NCBI RefSeq assembly: GCF_018613065.1
Contig: NZ_JAGGQW010000031.1
Span: 62,001-126,000 of the forward strand
Direction: 5' to 3'
From: Bacillus sp. ISL-7
Lineage (GTDB): Bacteria > Bacillota > Bacilli > Bacillales_B > DSM-18226
DNA length: 64,000 nucleotides
Shown here: positions 26,086-34,100 of the stretch, piece after piece
How the letters are laid out: every line of letters begins with the position of its first letter
Numbering within the stretch: the stretch's first letter is position 1
Made by a program: the position numbers and the translations under genes
Notes under the pieces: generated by a model
Seen by the model: the letters and a program-made list of their open reading frames with translations, nothing else
The model's database searches: none
What the model was told of the DNA's origin: nothing

Positions 26086-26190
26086 TTTCATTACCTCCAC
26101 TTGTCTCTAGTTTTACTCCCAGTAGTTAAAGCGTTTTCTTTTTTGTTTTAGAAAAACCTAGCATTGCTGTTTCTAACAAAAATATATTTT

Positions 26191-26227
26191 TATACCGATT
26201 CTGTTATGATTCTACAGAATCGGTATA
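26191..26227. terminator. Hairpin after the first PhyH gene
   Basis: Perfect 13-bp arms (TATACCGATTCTG / CAGAATCGGTATA) with an 11-base loop, about 30 bases after the stop. The run after it is A/T-mixed, so termination is likely but may be partial. Confidence 0.65.
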
Positions 26228-26255
26228 TTCTAGCTAATATATTTTAAAATCCAAT

Positions 26256-27179
26256 TTACCATTTTTTAAGTCCCAATAATTTCTCACCTAATTCAGTAAG
26301 TTCAGCTCGTTGGTATTTTTCTTTCTCCCAATTTCGAGGATCTCCCAGGAATGCAATTCCTTCTGGAATCTCTCTATCTCTCATTTGTGTAATTCTCCAT
26401 TGTTTTAATTCTTCATTGTTTTCCTGTGCCGGGAACATAGAAATGTATTGATGAATATTTGGTGTATTCGAAACATTTTTACGTAAACCATGAGGTTGCA
26501 TGACATGGAAAATTAACAAGTCTCCCGCTTTCAAAGTTACTGGTGTTGGTGTATAGCCTGTAAAATCTGGGTGATATGGATCTCTATCTGCAGGTTGAGT
26601 TTTTACCCACTTAGGAAAATCTTTAAATAACTCAGGAATGACATTCAATCCACCATTATCTACATCCGTATCTGTTAAGAAAAGAATACCCTGAACATTT
26701 ACTGGAAGCGGATCTAATGAAGTATCACCATCCCAGTGGATAAATCCTTCAAATTCAAAAGTTCCTGGTTTATTAGGGAAGCTCATGTTACATCTGTCAA
26801 TACTTGTCCATAATTTTTCTGTTCCCCAAATATCTACAAACGCATCGTATACTTTTTGATAGGAACGATTGTCCCAGAAGTATTGATGATTATATAACTC
26901 CACCATTCCGGCTCCACGGAGTTCTGGCATTAGATGCTCACGAAGTGGTGCTCTGTACCAGGTAGAAGGATCAGTAGGGTCTTTTTCTTCAAAATCCCAA
27001 ATAAGGTTAACAGTTCGATCTATATACTCTTTTGGAACAACATTAGGAACGACTACGTATCCGTTTTCTTTCCAAAATTTAAATTCCTCTTCCGTTAACA
27101 CTCTTAATGGTTCGTTGTTAGGACGTTCATTCAATGGAATATCAATCTCCAGAATATTATTGACTTTTGTTTTAGCCAT
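26256..27179 (-). CDS. PhyH-family Fe(II)/2-oxoglutarate dioxygenase, copy 1
   Basis: Cytosolic protein of 307 residues of the phytanoyl-CoA dioxygenase family. The iron triad is H148-x-D150 (FIHWDGD) and H230 (MQPHG), with R233 placed to bind 2-oxoglutarate. It shares all but about 20 residues with the copy at 32734-33657. GAGGAGG precedes the ATG. Upstream is a 686-base region with the shared AraC-type operators. The family hydroxylates or oxidatively cleaves varied small molecules; the substrate here is not known, but the setting of sugar-type transport and kinase genes suggests a sugar-like compound. Confidence 0.85.
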   Translation of the reverse strand: MAKTKVNNILEIDIPLNERPNNEPLRVLTEEEFKFWKENGYVVVPNVVPKEYIDRTVNLIWDFEEKDPTDPSTWYRAPLREHLMPELRGAGMVELYNHQYFWDNRSYQKVYDAFVDIWGTEKLWTSIDRCNMSFPNKPGTFEFEGFIHWDGDTSLDPLPVNVQGILFLTDTDVDNGGLNVIPELFKDFPKWVKTQPADRDPYHPDFTGYTPTPVTLKAGDLLIFHVMQPHGLRKNVSNTPNIHQYISMFPAQENNEELKQWRITQMRDREIPEGIAFLGDPRNWEKEKYQRAELTELGEKLLGLKKW

Positions 27180-27371
27180 TTTTAAAATCCTCCTCTATCG
27201 GGGTTAGATGTTTTATGTTGTATATTAAATTAATCCACTTACCCTATACCAAAACGCTTACTAATGCTGCCAAGATGATACACGCAGTAGCATCTTTGAT
27301 AAATAGGTTAATCTTTTGTTGTCAGTTTCACTATTGTTTTTAAGTAACCTGACAATTTAAATATACTATTG

Positions 27372-27437
27372 TCATAGTGTTAATACTATTAACTATCGTG
27401 TTGATTTGATGAAAAAACTACAATATATTGCTATTTG
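27372..27437 (-). promoter_or_regulatory. Proximal AraC-type operator upstream of PhyH copy 1
   Basis: Two half-sites ATAGTGTT (27374) and ATCGTGTT (27395) exactly 21 bp apart, followed 30 bases further by ATATATTGCTAT (27423-27434). The same layout is found at 33741 and 38649. The block on the gene-proximal side is also conserved among the three (minus strand TATTTAAATTGTCAG) and probably contains the promoter. Confidence 0.65.
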
Positions 27438-27593
27438 ATGTTATTCATTTGAAAAATGATCAGGTTAAAAATCGGATTTATCATGGAGATTTCAAAAATT
27501 CAGAAGAAAAGGCAAAATAAACATCACAAGAAATAAAGAAGACTTAGTATAAAAAATTAATAGGGAGAAATTTTAATTATCAATTCAAAAATT

Positions 27594-27638
27594 CAATATA
27601 TTGTTGTAGCACTAAAAAAACTATAACATCTTGCTATC
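27594..27638 (-). promoter_or_regulatory. Distal operator upstream of PhyH copy 1
   Basis: CAATATATTGTTGTA then ACTATAACATCTTGCTAT, with the two TTG cores 30 bases apart, about 200 bases upstream of the proximal operator. Matching distal sites occur at 33932 and 38891, suggesting DNA looping. Confidence 0.5.
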
Positions 27639-27732
27639 CGAGTAAGATTTCCAACAAAAATGTTGTCCCTTTTTAAATGGTTAACATTTTTTCCTGACAT
27701 ATAGAACACTCTCGTAATAGCATTCTCGTAGA

Positions 27733-27790
27733 TAAAAAAAAGACTGTCTAAAAAGGTCTATAATTAATGACCTTTTCGGGCAGCCTTTCC
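27733..27790 (-). terminator. Terminator after the Gfo/Idh/MocA gene
   Basis: Minus strand GGCTGCCCGAAAAGGTC pairs with GACCTTTTTAGACAGTC and ends in eight T. It closes the acsA-ROK-dehydrogenase unit. Confidence 0.8.
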
Positions 27791-27865
27791 TTTTTCCTTT
27801 TAACGAATATTTTTTAATTTATACTTTTGATTCTAGTTTTTTGATTCAATACTTATTTAATACCT

Positions 27866-28984
27866 TTATGTTGTGAGAACTTCTTCTTCATTCGTGAATT
27901 CAATCGTTTTGCTTGTTGCTGCAGATTCATAAATAGCCTCAAGTATTCTTGTAACCTGGTATGCTTGTTCAGGAGTGACAACCGGTTCCTTGTCTTCAAG
28001 AATAGCATTAATCCATTGACCAAGTTCACGATCCGCATCTGATTCTTCATTTGGTGAGTGGTAAGAAATCTCTGCGGCATTTTGTAATTTCGTCTCAATA
28101 AGCTGCCCATACATTTCACCGTTAAAGACTAATTCGTGTTTATTTGTTAAATTGTTTCTCCTCATTTCTGCTCCGCCTTTAGTTCCTGACAAAGTGGTCA
28201 TTGCTTCGCGCTCATCTAAAGTATTCAGTAACCAAGCCGTCTCTAAATAAATGGTTGCTCCGTTTTTCATTTTTATAAAAGCAAAAGCAGATTCTTCTAC
28301 GTCGAATCTATTCGGATCCCATGGTCCGAATAGATTTGCTTGATTTTGGTTTTTTAATTTGTTAAAAGTAACTCCCGTAACCGTATCAACTTCATAGTTA
28401 TTCATACACCACAATGTCAAATCAAGCGCATGTGTTCCGATATCGATTAACGGCCCTCCTCCCTGTAATTCTTTATTCATGAATGCTCCCCATGTTGGAA
28501 CACCACGACGTCGAACAGCATGAGCTTTTGCTACATAGATTTCTCCTAAATCTCCTCTATCACAAGCCTGTTTTAATAATAGCGAATCTACTCTAAACCG
28601 ATTTTGATAAGCAATAGTTATTTTTTTTCCTGATCGCTTTGCAGCATCTAGCATTTCTTTTGCTTCCTTTGAGCTAGTAGCCATCGGTTTTTCACACATG
28701 ACATGCTTACCTGCATCGAGAGCTGCAACTGTAATAGGAGCATGCAATACATTAGGCGTACACACATGGACTACATCTATATTGCTATCTGCCACTAACT
28801 CTCGGTAATCTGTGTAAATCCTTGCATTTTTACTGAATTTTTCTGCAGCATTACGTGCACTTTCTTCATTTCCACTACAAAATGCAACTACTTCTACCTT
28901 ATCACTTAACTTTATTAAGGCCGGCAGATGTTTCTGTAAGGCAATTGCCCCACAACCAATGATCCCAACTTTTAATTTATTCAT
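27866..28984 (-). CDS. Gfo/Idh/MocA-family NAD(P)-dependent oxidoreductase
   Basis: Oxidoreductase of 372 residues. An N-terminal Rossmann fold carries GIIGCGAIALQKHL at 8-21. HVCTPNVLHAP and the dinucleotide-site lysine in CEKPMATS (near 98) follow. The C-terminal domain has the substrate-side GGGPLIDIGTHALDLTLWCM motif near 170. Family members oxidise or reduce sugars, inositols and their derivatives. GGAGG lies seven bases before the ATG. It follows a ROK kinase gene and a tiny gene in the same direction, which supports a carbohydrate-type substrate. Confidence 0.85.
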   Translation of the reverse strand: MNKLKVGIIGCGAIALQKHLPALIKLSDKVEVVAFCSGNEESARNAAEKFSKNARIYTDYRELVADSNIDVVHVCTPNVLHAPITVAALDAGKHVMCEKPMATSSKEAKEMLDAAKRSGKKITIAYQNRFRVDSLLLKQACDRGDLGEIYVAKAHAVRRRGVPTWGAFMNKELQGGGPLIDIGTHALDLTLWCMNNYEVDTVTGVTFNKLKNQNQANLFGPWDPNRFDVEESAFAFIKMKNGATIYLETAWLLNTLDEREAMTTLSGTKGGAEMRRNNLTNKHELVFNGEMYGQLIETKLQNAAEISYHSPNEESDADRELGQWINAILEDKEPVVTPEQAYQVTRILEAIYESAATSKTIEFTNEEEVLTT

Positions 28985-29012
28985 GGGTAGACCTCCGCAT
29001 CTTTCTTCCTGT

Positions 29013-29192
29013 TTAGATATTTAGACCTGTCTGTTTGATAACTTCAGGCCAACATAGTTTTAACCTACGGCAAATCGTTGTACTATACACTTGCCCTTTT
29101 TTCTTCAACAAATCATAATCCCTTTGAGTAGTTGAACCAATTCGAAGCAATTCTTTTTTTAAATTTTCAAGAGTTTCTTCCTTTGATTTCAA
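29013..29192 (-). CDS. Small hypothetical protein, homing-endonuclease-repeat-like
   Basis: Possible gene of 59 residues starting at a TTG (29192) inside the end of the ROK kinase gene. It is basic, with two helical segments (ETLENLKKELLRIG and VYSTTICRRLKLCWPEVIKQTGL). The pattern of a short repeat ending W..V....GL recalls the DNA-binding repeats found next to homing endonucleases and in small Bacillus regulators. It fills the gap between kinase and dehydrogenase genes. No clear ribosome site apart from GGTGGTG, so the call is tentative. Confidence 0.4.
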   Translation of the reverse strand: MKSKEETLENLKKELLRIGSTTQRDYDLLKKKGQVYSTTICRRLKLCWPEVIKQTGLNI

Positions 29193-30180
29193 ACAATTCA
29201 CCACCATTTTTTGTTGAAAGTGTTTCTTTCGCCAGCCAGGCTCCGCCAAGTACACCAGCATCATTACCTAATGTTGCAATAACTAGTTCCACACCTTGAG
29301 CAACTTTCGGAAAAGCAAATTGAGCAAATTGCTCTTTCAAAGGTATCATCAAGCTATCGCCCCCATTTGAAACGCCGCCACCAATAACAATTTTTTTCGG
29401 ATTTAAGCTGTTAGCTAAATTTGCCAGTGATAATCCTAAATGGAATGTTACTTGGTGAATAATACGTTTTGCCGTTTGATCACCTTCATTTACTGCATCA
29501 AAAATTTGCTTCGACGTAACCGTTTGATGTTTAGTATAATAATCTTTTAATTTACTAAATTCTTCAGAATGAGTGAGCTCTTCTAAAGCCAGACGGACAA
29601 TTCCTGTAGCAGATGCTACCGTTTCTAAGCATCCCTTTTTCCCACAATTACAAAGAAAGCCGTCTCTTGGGATGGATGTAATATGACCTATTTCCCCACC
29701 AGCTCCATTTTCACCGTGAACGATCTTGCCATTGACGATAATGCCACCTCCAACACCAGTTCCTAAGGTTATAAATATCAGGTTTTTAGCACCATTACCC
29801 GCACCTTTCCACATTTCACCGATTGCTGCCAAATTTGCATCATTCTCAACAACTACAGGCAAGGAGGTTTCCTGTTTTAAAATGTCTCGTAAAGGGAAGT
29901 TGTCCCAGCCTAAATTTACAGCCACTTCAATCGATCCGTTTTGAACATTTACAGGACCCGGTGCTCCAATTCCTATGCCAATTAACTTATTTTTGTTTTG
30001 CTTCAATACTTCTAATTGTTGATCAATTGATATTGCTATATCGGTTGGGATGTGCTTCCCTTTTTCACTTTTGTTTGTAGGAATTTCCCATTTATTAATA
30101 ATCCCGCCATTTGGATTAATAAACGCCATTTTAATAGTAGTTCCACCTAGGTCTACACCCACTAACCATTTTTCATACAA
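29167..30180 (-). CDS. glcK: ROK-family sugar kinase (glucokinase type)
   Basis: ROK kinase of 337 residues. The phosphate-binding DLGGTTIKMAF is at 10-20, GIGIGAPGPV and ENDANLAAIGE follow, TLGTGVGGGI lies near 138, and the zinc motif CNCGKKGCLE near 180. It resembles glucokinase GlcK but could phosphorylate another hexose. The TTG start at 30180 has only a GGGATG upstream. It lies between acsA and the Gfo/Idh/MocA gene in what looks like one leftward unit, although a strong inverted repeat precedes it. The name is a family label, not proof of glucose specificity. Confidence 0.75.
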   Translation of the reverse strand: MYEKWLVGVDLGGTTIKMAFINPNGGIINKWEIPTNKSEKGKHIPTDIAISIDQQLEVLKQNKNKLIGIGIGAPGPVNVQNGSIEVAVNLGWDNFPLRDILKQETSLPVVVENDANLAAIGEMWKGAGNGAKNLIFITLGTGVGGGIIVNGKIVHGENGAGGEIGHITSIPRDGFLCNCGKKGCLETVASATGIVRLALEELTHSEEFSKLKDYYTKHQTVTSKQIFDAVNEGDQTAKRIIHQVTFHLGLSLANLANSLNPKKIVIGGGVSNGGDSLMIPLKEQFAQFAFPKVAQGVELVIATLGNDAGVLGGAWLAKETLSTKNGGELFEIKGRNS

Positions 30181-30308
30181 ACTGATTCATCCCTTTTTGA
30201 TAGAAATTTTATAATGTTAATGAAAAAGCAACACTTCTGTGTAATGTTTATTAGCGTAAAAACTCGAATTGACTGGAAAGAACAAATGAGAATGTTAACC
30301 ACTTAAGC

Positions 30309-30354
30309 ATAAATAAATGAACATGAAAGTTAGATTTCATGTTCATTTATTTAT
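30309..30354. terminator. Perfect 20-bp inverted repeat after acsA
   Basis: Arms of 20 bases (ending ATGAACATGAAA / TTTCATGTTCAT) with loop GTTAGA, nine bases after the acsA stop. It is AT-rich with a weak T-run, so it may end or only stabilise the transcript, or be a protein-binding palindrome. Confidence 0.5.
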
Positions 30355-30362
30355 CTGGTTTT

Positions 30363-32081
30363 CTAGTCTTCCATTGTTGATAAATCACCAGTTGGCAAAT
30401 TTAGCTCCCAGGCTTTTAAAACGCGCCTCATTATTTTTCCACTTCTTGTTTTTGGTAGGGTATTCAGAAATTCAATATCCCTTGGTGCAGCGTGGGCAGC
30501 AAGACCTTTTTTTACAAATTGCCTGATTTCGTCTTTTAGCACATCTGATGCGGTATAGCCTTCTCTCAGAGCAATAAAGGCTTTAATTATCTCCCCGCGA
30601 ACAGGGTCAGGTTTTCCGATAACGCCCGCTTCAGCTACTGCAGGATGCTCAACAAGCTTGCTTTCCACTTCAAACGGTCCAACCCGCTCGCCAGATGTCA
30701 TAATAACATCATCAATTCGGCCTTGGAACCAGAAATATCCATCTTCATCCATATAGGCTGAATCACCTGATATATACCAATTATTCGGTAAGAAATAAGA
30801 ATCATATTTCTCCTGGTTGTTCCAAACAGCTCTCATCATAGACGGCCAGCCTTTTTTAATGGCTAAATTCGCCATGTGATAAGGCGGTAATTCTTCTCCA
30901 TGGTCATCAACTACGGCTGCCTGAACTCCCGGTATTGGTTTACCCATAGATCCCGGTTTAATTTCCATGGATGGATAATTGCAGATAACCTGCGCTCCCG
31001 TTTCTGTCATCCACCATGTATCATGAATGTGCAAATCAAAAACTTTCTTTCCCCAAAAAATAACTTCAGGATTTAATGGTTCTCCAACACTTAAGATGTG
31101 CCGAAGTGAACTCAAATCAAATTTTGTTACCAATCCATCACCCGCTCCCATTAACATACGGAATGCAGTAGGAGCACTATACCAGACAGTTACGCCATAA
31201 TTTTTGATTGTTTGATACCATTCTTCCGGGCTAAAGCGCCCGCCTCGGATTACGTTTGTAGCACCAACTAACCAAGGAGCAAATACACCGTATGATGTAC
31301 CTGTTACCCAGCCTGGATCTGCCGTGCACCAATACACATCATCATCTCTTAAATCCAAAACCCATTTAGCTGTTTGAATGTGCTGGACCATCGCATTGTG
31401 AACATGAAGTACTCCCTTTGGTTTTCCGGTTGAACCTGAAGTATAATGAAGGACTAGGCCATCCTCTCGATCCATCCACTGAAGTTCCAAATTTTCGTAA
31501 GCAGTTTCCATTCTTTTGTTAAAATCAATAAAAGGCCCTTCTTCTTTAACACCATTTCCAACAATAAAAACGTGCTTTAAATCCGGCAAATCATTAATTG
31601 GGACACGCCCCAAAAGCTCAGGTGTCGTCACAAGAACCTTTGCTTTACTATCTTCCAAACGATCGCGAACAGCTTCTTCCATAAACGCTTCGAATAACGG
31701 ACCAACAATTGCCCCTAATTTTATCGCTCCTAATAGCACAAAATAGAATTCAGGGGAGCGCGGCATAAAAATAAACACCCTGTCACCTTTTTTTACACCT
31801 GACGCCTCTTTGAGAACATTCCCAGCTCGATTTGAAAAATTCTTCATATCTTGAAATGTGTACTGCTCAATACGGTCTGTATCAGAAAAATATAAGGCTA
31901 TTTTATTCTTTTTCTCCGAGTTGACATGCCGATCGATTGCTTCATAAGCCATATTTACAAGACCAGTTATGTTCCAAGAAAAATTTTCTTCTGCTTGAGA
32001 CCAGTCAAACGTCTCGTAAGTTTCCTTATAATTTTCTAAATTAAACGCGCCTTTTTGCTTAGAAATCATTTCAAACTTCAT
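30363..32081 (-). CDS. acsA: Acetate-CoA ligase (AMP-forming)
   Basis: Acetyl-CoA synthetase of 572 residues, which activates acetate to acetyl-CoA with ATP. The phosphate loop YTSGSTGKPKGVLHV lies near 212-226, the AMP-binding TWWMTETGAQ near 325, and the acetylatable lysine in PKTRSGKIMRR near 545. Sequence and length match Bacillus AcsA. In B. subtilis acsA neighbours acuABC; here it sits inside an accessory sugar-type cluster. That suggests a second copy that captures acetate released from the substrate, although it could be the only one. Confidence 0.85.
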   Translation of the reverse strand: MKFEMISKQKGAFNLENYKETYETFDWSQAEENFSWNITGLVNMAYEAIDRHVNSEKKNKIALYFSDTDRIEQYTFQDMKNFSNRAGNVLKEASGVKKGDRVFIFMPRSPEFYFVLLGAIKLGAIVGPLFEAFMEEAVRDRLEDSKAKVLVTTPELLGRVPINDLPDLKHVFIVGNGVKEEGPFIDFNKRMETAYENLELQWMDREDGLVLHYTSGSTGKPKGVLHVHNAMVQHIQTAKWVLDLRDDDVYWCTADPGWVTGTSYGVFAPWLVGATNVIRGGRFSPEEWYQTIKNYGVTVWYSAPTAFRMLMGAGDGLVTKFDLSSLRHILSVGEPLNPEVIFWGKKVFDLHIHDTWWMTETGAQVICNYPSMEIKPGSMGKPIPGVQAAVVDDHGEELPPYHMANLAIKKGWPSMMRAVWNNQEKYDSYFLPNNWYISGDSAYMDEDGYFWFQGRIDDVIMTSGERVGPFEVESKLVEHPAVAEAGVIGKPDPVRGEIIKAFIALREGYTASDVLKDEIRQFVKKGLAAHAAPRDIEFLNTLPKTRSGKIMRRVLKAWELNLPTGDLSTMED

Positions 32082-32114
32082 TTTTTGCCCCCTTTGGTTG
32101 TTGTCACGTGGTTT

Positions 32115-32282
32115 TCATTGCTTCCTTTCAAATGTTGGTCTACTAAGAAACCCCTCAAAAATCAAAGAATGTTTATTACACTTATTGACATAGCTTTCAT
32201 ATTGTTCTTCGATTACCTTACCGCAGATTTCACATTTTTTATTTGGTAAATTTCTCAAAAATTCTGTCATTTTAGTCAACAT
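32115..32282 (-). pseudogene. Small zinc-ribbon protein, copy 2 (truncated or frameshifted)
   Basis: A 55-codon frame with GGAGG eight bases before the ATG. Residues 1-35 are clearly related to the 94-residue protein at 25801-26085: MLTKMTEFLRNLPNKKC, CEIC, GKVIEEQYESYVNKC. The relation ends just after the third Cys, where the second CxxC knuckle should be; a frameshift or rearrangement there removes the rest. It cannot form the full four-Cys site, so it is probably broken. Confidence 0.6.
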
Positions 32283-32335
32283 GATTGTTACCTCCTTCTG
32301 GGTCTTAAGTTATAAACTAAATATAATAATGTTCA

Positions 32336-32530
32336 CTAAACAGCAGATTTATCTTTTGTTTTTAATAATAAGGACTTATCTAATGGCAAAATAGAAAATA
32401 ATTTAAAGTGAGCTGGTTTGGAGCATAAAATACAGCTATGTTCCCAATATTTATGAGATAATTTCTGTACATGTGGTACATTAAAAAAATTTAACGCTTC
32501 TTTTAAATGGTTTTCACAGACTGTTATCAT
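32336..32530 (-). CDS. Small CxxH/CxxC protein
   Basis: Protein of 64 residues starting MITVCENHLKEALNFF, with CENH at 5-8 and CILC near 34. This matches the layout of the short CxxH/CxxC metal-binding proteins found in Bacillus. A GAGGGG lies seven bases before the ATG. It sits between PhyH copy 2 and the broken zinc-ribbon gene, a position with no counterpart near copy 1. Function unknown. Confidence 0.55.
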   Translation of the reverse strand: MITVCENHLKEALNFFNVPHVQKLSHKYWEHSCILCSKPAHFKLFSILPLDKSLLLKTKDKSAV

Positions 32531-32673
32531 TCAAAAACCCCTCACAATGGTTATGTTTTATTAACAACAAGAATGAGTTTTCCTTTGTTAAGGCGTTTTC
32601 TTCTTTGTTTAAAAAGTAATTGTTATTTATTATTACTATTAAGAAAATAAAAGGTTTTCTTATATTAAAACTT

Positions 32674-32715
32674 ATACCGACTCCACTAACTTGTTAAGAT
32701 TAGTAGAATCGGTAA
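32674..32715. terminator. Hairpin after PhyH copy 2
   Basis: Imperfect arms ACCGACTCCACTAAC / TTAGTAGAATCGGT, about 20 bases after the stop. Position and stem base resemble the hairpin after copy 1, so the duplicated unit included it. Confidence 0.6.
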
Positions 32716-32733
32716 ATATTTTTTAAATTCTCT

Positions 32734-33657
32734 TTACCATTTTTTAAGTCCCAATAATTTCTCACCTAATTCAGTAAGTTCAGCTTGTTTGTATTTTTCT
32801 TTCTCCAAATTTCGAGGATCTCCTAGGAATGCAATTCCTTCTGGAATCTCTCTATCTCTCCATTGTGTAATTCTCCATTGTTTTAATTCTTCATTGTGTT
32901 CCTGTGCCGGGAACATAGAAATGTATTGATGAATATTTGGTGTGATCGAAACATTTTTACGTAAACCATGTGGTTGCATGACATGGAAAATTAACAAGTC
33001 TCCTGCTTTCAAAGTTACAGGCGTTGGTGTATAGCCTGTATAATCTGGGTGATAAGGATCTCTATCTGCAGGTTGAGTTTTTACCCACTCAGGAAAATCT
33101 CTAAATAACTCAGGAATGACATTCAATCCACCATTTTCTACATCCGTATCTGTTAAGAAAAGAATCCCCTGAATATTAACTGGAAGCGGATCTAATGAAG
33201 TATCACCATCCCAGTGGATGAACCCTTCAAATTCAAATGTTCCAGGTTTATTAGGGAAGCTCAAGTTACATCTGTCAATACTAGTCCATAATTTCTCAGT
33301 TCCCCAAATATCTACAAATGTATCGTATACTTTTTGATAGGAACGGTTGTCCCAGAAGTATTGATGGTTATATAACTCTACCATTCCAGCTCCACGTAAT
33401 TCTGGCATTTGATGCTCACGAAGTGGTGCTCTGTACCAAGTAGAAGAATCATTAGGGTCTTTTTCTTCAAACTCCCAAATGAGATTCACTGTTCGATCAA
33501 TATTTTCTTTAGGAACAACATTACGAACGACAACGTATCCGTTTTCTTTCCAAAATTTAAATTCCTCTTCCGTTAACACTCTTAATGGTTCATTGTTAGG
33601 ACGTTCATTCAAAGGAATATCAATCTCAAGAATATTATTTACTTTTGTTTTTGTCAT
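32734..33657 (-). CDS. PhyH-family Fe(II)/2-oxoglutarate dioxygenase, copy 2
   Basis: Protein of 307 residues, the recent paralogue of copy 1, with all iron and co-substrate residues kept (H148, D150, H230, R233). I count about 20 differences in 307 positions, scattered and mostly conservative (for example P45R, Y52N, M132L). It is not decaying, so both copies are probably used. AGGAGGAG precedes the ATG. It has its own operator pair upstream and its own hairpin downstream, so it can be controlled separately from the ABC transporter unit. Confidence 0.85.
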   Translation of the reverse strand: MTKTKVNNILEIDIPLNERPNNEPLRVLTEEEFKFWKENGYVVVRNVVPKENIDRTVNLIWEFEEKDPNDSSTWYRAPLREHQMPELRGAGMVELYNHQYFWDNRSYQKVYDTFVDIWGTEKLWTSIDRCNLSFPNKPGTFEFEGFIHWDGDTSLDPLPVNIQGILFLTDTDVENGGLNVIPELFRDFPEWVKTQPADRDPYHPDYTGYTPTPVTLKAGDLLIFHVMQPHGLRKNVSITPNIHQYISMFPAQEHNEELKQWRITQWRDREIPEGIAFLGDPRNLEKEKYKQAELTELGEKLLGLKKW

Positions 33658-33739
33658 AATAAAACTCCTCCTATCAGGTTTAAACGATTTTTATTTGGTT
33701 TTGTTTTTCAATAATCTAACAATTTAAATATAATATTTT

Positions 33740-33803
33740 CACTGTGTTAATACTATAAACTATCGTGCTTAGTTAAGAAAAAAAGTATAATATATTGCTA
33801 TTT
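33740..33803 (-). promoter_or_regulatory. Proximal AraC-type operator upstream of PhyH copy 2
   Basis: Half-sites ACTGTGTT (33741) and ATCGTGCT (33762) 21 bp apart, then ATATATTGCTAT 30 bases after the second. The first half-site is the weakest of the three loci (one change in the core). Confidence 0.62.
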
Positions 33804-33931
33804 AATATTGATCATTTGTATGTGGCAATGTTAATAGTAGGTTTAATCATGGAATAGTTGTCAGGAACTTGGAAGGAAAGATAGAAAATCTATTTTAAAA
33901 ACAACCTTTTTTCTCATATTTTGTAAAAATC

Positions 33932-33975
33932 CAATATATTGCTACACCTTTTAACAAACTATAATATATTGCTAA
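33932..33975 (-). promoter_or_regulatory. Distal operator upstream of PhyH copy 2
   Basis: CAATATATTGCTACAC and ACTATAATATATTGCTA, with the TTG cores exactly 30 bases apart, about 174 bases upstream of the proximal site. Confidence 0.5.
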
Positions 33976-34035
33976 AAGAAAAAAAAAAAAAAGAATGCCC
34001 TAAAAGGAACTCTCCCCTATTAGAACACCCTCTTT
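33975..34035 (-). terminator. Terminator of the rbs-PhyH3 unit
   Basis: Minus strand GGGTGTTCTAATAGG pairs, with several G-U pairs, to CCTTTTAGGGCATTC, followed by a long T-run. It closes the ABC transporter operon and abuts the distal operator of PhyH copy 2. Confidence 0.75.
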
Positions 34036-34100
34036 TTCCGCGGCTTATCCTTTTCCTATTGGAACTTTTTCTTTCAACAAATTAGAAATTTATTGCCGAT

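Noticed and set aside
26126..26139. CcpA site upstream of the zinc-ribbon gene (and the similar one near 32590)
   Set aside because: Two positions of the cre core are off consensus in each; too weak to call on sequence alone.
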